64,000 nt of DNA from Colivivens sp964452915 (GTDB lineage Bacteria > Bacteroidota > Bacteroidia > Bacteroidales > Bacteroidaceae), in contig CAYVNW010000009.1 of NCBI GenBank assembly GCA_964452915.1, positions 5,430-69,429 on the forward strand. Direction: 5' to 3'. The notes beneath the pieces are model-generated. The model was given only the letters and a program-made list of their open reading frames with translations, was not told where the DNA came from and did not search any database. Each line of letters starts with the position of its first letter. Position 1 is the first letter of the stretch. The position numbers and the translations under genes are program-made. Positions 62,039-64,000 of this stretch are shown here, in pieces.

Positions 62039-63805
62039 TCAGCCACACAACTGCTCCCATTCGTTCATCGCATCAGTTAATTGCTTCTGCAATTGAGTGT
62101 AACGCTCCACCATCTGCATGTCATTCTTCGTGGCGAGTACTTTCTCTATTTCCGATATCTCGTTCTCTATTTGTTCCACTTTGTCTTCACATGCTTTGAT
62201 GGCTTTTTCTGTCTTCGCCTGCGCTTTTGCCTCAGCCTTCTGCTGTTCGTATGCTCTTATGCGTTCTTTTTTCGCATTGTCGGCTTGCTCCGTGTTATTG
62301 CTGTTTTGGGGAGTCTCTGCCTCTTTAGTACGTATCGATATCATACTGCGTTCGATTGGCTCAAACACCTTTTGGTCTTTGAACATATAGATTTTGTCGA
62401 CCAATCCGTCGAGGAATGCTCGGTCATGACTCACTATGATTGCTGTGCCGTCGAAGTTGCGTATTGCGTTTTTTAACACGTCTTTTGATTGCATGTCGAG
62501 ATGGTTGGTGGGTTCATCAAGAATCAGCATGTTGATTGGTTGCAGTAGCAGGCGTATCATAGCGAGTCGGCTTCGTTCTCCGCCAGACAGTACCTTTACG
62601 TATTTCTCAGATGCCTCGCCACCGAACATAAAGGCACCAAGAAGATCTCTGACCTTAGTACGCATGTCGCCTGTCGCTACTCTGTCAATGGTGTCGAATA
62701 CGGTGATATCACCATCGAGAAGTTGTGCTTGATTTTGCGCAAAATAGCCAATCTTTACATTGTGTCCAATTTTTAGGGTGCCGTCGAATGGTATCTGTCC
62801 CATGATGCACTTCACAAGTGTAGATTTGCCCTCACCGTTGTTTCCCATAAATGCGATCTTTTCACCACGCTTGATGGTCAGGTTCACATTATCGAACACC
62901 ACATGGGTGGCGTATGCCTTGCGTACATCCTCACAAATCACGGGGTAATCACCGCTACGCTGACATGGCGGAAATTTCAGACGAAGCATAGCAGTATCAA
63001 CTTGGTCAACCTCTATTGGCACAATCTTCTCAAGTTGTTTAATGCGACTCTGTACTTGGTTTGACTTTGTCGGCTTGTATCTGAACCTCTCTATGAAGTC
63101 TTTTATCTCTGCGATCTCTTTCTGTTGGTTTTCATACGCGCGCAATTGCTGCTCTCGACGTTCGTCCCGCAACCGTACGTATGCATCGTATGCGACTTTA
63201 TAGTCGTTGATGTGCCCACATGTTATTTCAATTGTGCGTGAGGTCGTGTTATTGATAAATGCACGGTCGTGACTTACCAGTACCACAGCTTTCGCGCTGC
63301 TTTGTATGAAACGTTCAAGCCATTGGATAGAACCTATGTCAAGATGGTTAGTAGGCTCGTCAAGCAGTAACAAGTCGGGTTTGCGCAAAAGTATTTTCGC
63401 TAATTCAATACGCATGCGCCATCCCCCGGAAAACTCGCTCGTGGAGCGTGCGAAGTCCTCCCGCTTAAATCCTAAACCAATCAATGTCTTGTCAATATCT
63501 GCTCTTATTGTCCATTCCTCGACATTTGACTGTCCTTCGAATGCTAATTCTGTTTCTTCAAGCAATGTACGTGTGTCGCTCACTTCCATCACCTGCGGTA
63601 AATACCCTATTGTCATTCCTTTCGGAATAGAGACTGTTCCGCTTGTCGGCATTTGCAGCCCTGCTATTATCTTCAACAGTGTGGATTTTCCCGCTCCGTT
63701 TTTTCCCACTAACGCTATGCGGTCACGTGGATTTATCACAAAACTTACATCCTTGAACAATGGTACAGAACTGAATTCTACACATAAGTTCTCAATTGAA
63801 ACCAT
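62039..63805 (-). CDS. ABC-F family ATPase
   Basis: A 588-residue soluble protein with two ABC domains and no membrane segments; ABC-F proteins act on the ribosome in translation control or antibiotic protection. Domain 1 has Walker A VGKNGAGKSTLL, signature FSGGWRMRIELAK and DEPTNHLD; domain 2 has MGNNGEGKSTLV, LSGGERSRLAM and DEPTNHLD. The linker between them is basic. A C-terminal coiled coil rich in Glu, Lys and Ala (~500-588) resembles the Uup type. The start at 63805 is preceded by a perfect promoter. The exact subfamily is not certain. Confidence 0.94.
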   Translation of the reverse strand: MVSIENLCVEFSSVPLFKDVSFVINPRDRIALVGKNGAGKSTLLKIIAGLQMPTSGTVSIPKGMTIGYLPQVMEVSDTRTLLEETELAFEGQSNVEEWTIRADIDKTLIGLGFKREDFARSTSEFSGGWRMRIELAKILLRKPDLLLLDEPTNHLDIGSIQWLERFIQSSAKAVVLVSHDRAFINNTTSRTIEITCGHINDYKVAYDAYVRLRDERREQQLRAYENQQKEIAEIKDFIERFRYKPTKSNQVQSRIKQLEKIVPIEVDQVDTAMLRLKFPPCQRSGDYPVICEDVRKAYATHVVFDNVNLTIKRGEKIAFMGNNGEGKSTLVKCIMGQIPFDGTLKIGHNVKIGYFAQNQAQLLDGDITVFDTIDRVATGDMRTKVRDLLGAFMFGGEASEKYVKVLSGGERSRLAMIRLLLQPINMLILDEPTNHLDMQSKDVLKNAIRNFDGTAIIVSHDRAFLDGLVDKIYMFKDQKVFEPIERSMISIRTKEAETPQNSNNTEQADNAKKERIRAYEQQKAEAKAQAKTEKAIKACEDKVEQIENEISEIEKVLATKNDMQMVERYTQLQKQLTDAMNEWEQLCG

Positions 63806-63832
63806 GCTTTAACTCGTCTCATTTTCTGAATG

Positions 63833-63864
63833 CAAAGGTATAACATTTTGCCTTAACAACCAAA
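63833..63864 (-). promoter_or_regulatory. Promoter of the ABC-F gene
   Basis: On the minus strand TTTG (63864-63861), a 20-base spacer and TACCTTTG (63840-63833) match the consensus exactly, 27 bases before the start codon. Confidence 0.85.
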
Positions 63865-64000
63865 GAAAATGCAATTCATTTAAAATGGAAATACCAAGAT
63901 TGCTCCAAGCATCGCAATTTATTACTTTGATTCCTTAAAGTGCTCTTGACTTAATACAGAATTACTTTACACCGAATTAACAATTAAAGCATAATAGAAA

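Overview
The window is chromosomal DNA from a member of the Bacteroidota, most likely a gut Bacteroidales species. The family is not decidable here, but Muribaculaceae- or Prevotella-like gene content fits. The evidence is the repeated Bacteroidota promoter pattern (TTTG, 20 bases, TAnnTTTG), weak Shine-Dalgarno sequences, lipoprotein signals ending in Ser/Gly-Cys, and family-typical genes such as SufBCD-S, the two-subunit methylmalonyl-CoA mutase and Bacteroidota GH3 and DUF3108-type proteins. A 100-N scaffold gap at 26752-26851 shows it is a draft or metagenome assembly.

Layout. 1-8 kb: the 3' part of infB, then a compact iron-sulfur cluster operon sufB-sufC-sufD-(small lipoprotein)-sufS. 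8-19.7 kb: a SpoU-type RNA methyltransferase divergent from typA; acpP-fabF-rnc; then a GH3-family adenylating enzyme, an Ig-like lipoprotein, a DUF3108-type exported protein, rnhB and an Asn-rich exported protein. A 147-bp element with 19-bp terminal inverted repeats and an internal terminator separates these from the next block.

19.9-29.2 kb (minus strand): a probable five-gene operon. Its order is DUF6057-like membrane protein, CxxCH beta-propeller lipoprotein, a second copy of each, and an S9 dipeptidyl peptidase. The propeller/membrane pair has been duplicated in tandem. 29.5-38.5 kb: a DUF4919-like gene broken by an in-frame TAG, an AraC regulator, and a divergent export operon (adaptor, two ABC-2 permeases, TolC-type channel, second adaptor, kinase-fold protein) with no ATP-binding subunit in sight.

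38.9-43.9 kb: methylmalonyl-CoA mutase small and large subunits (succinate/propionate interconversion), a strong terminator, and an EamA transporter. 44.4-46.9 kb: the collapsed remains of an RND efflux operon. The adaptor is reduced to 62 codons that join its two ends, and the pump is fused in frame to the C-terminal part of the outer-membrane channel. Next to it, at 48.7-54.6 kb, is a complete second RND operon (TolC, adaptor, pump, PII-like protein), followed by a histidine acid phosphatase.

54.9-63.8 kb (minus strand): a TlpA-like thioredoxin lipoprotein, a membrane protein with a C-terminal zinc ribbon, a U32 (RlhA/TrhP-like) protein overlapping metA, an M13 metallopeptidase and an ABC-F ATPase. 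The most unusual items are the collapsed RND operon and the duplicated heme-motif propeller/membrane module.
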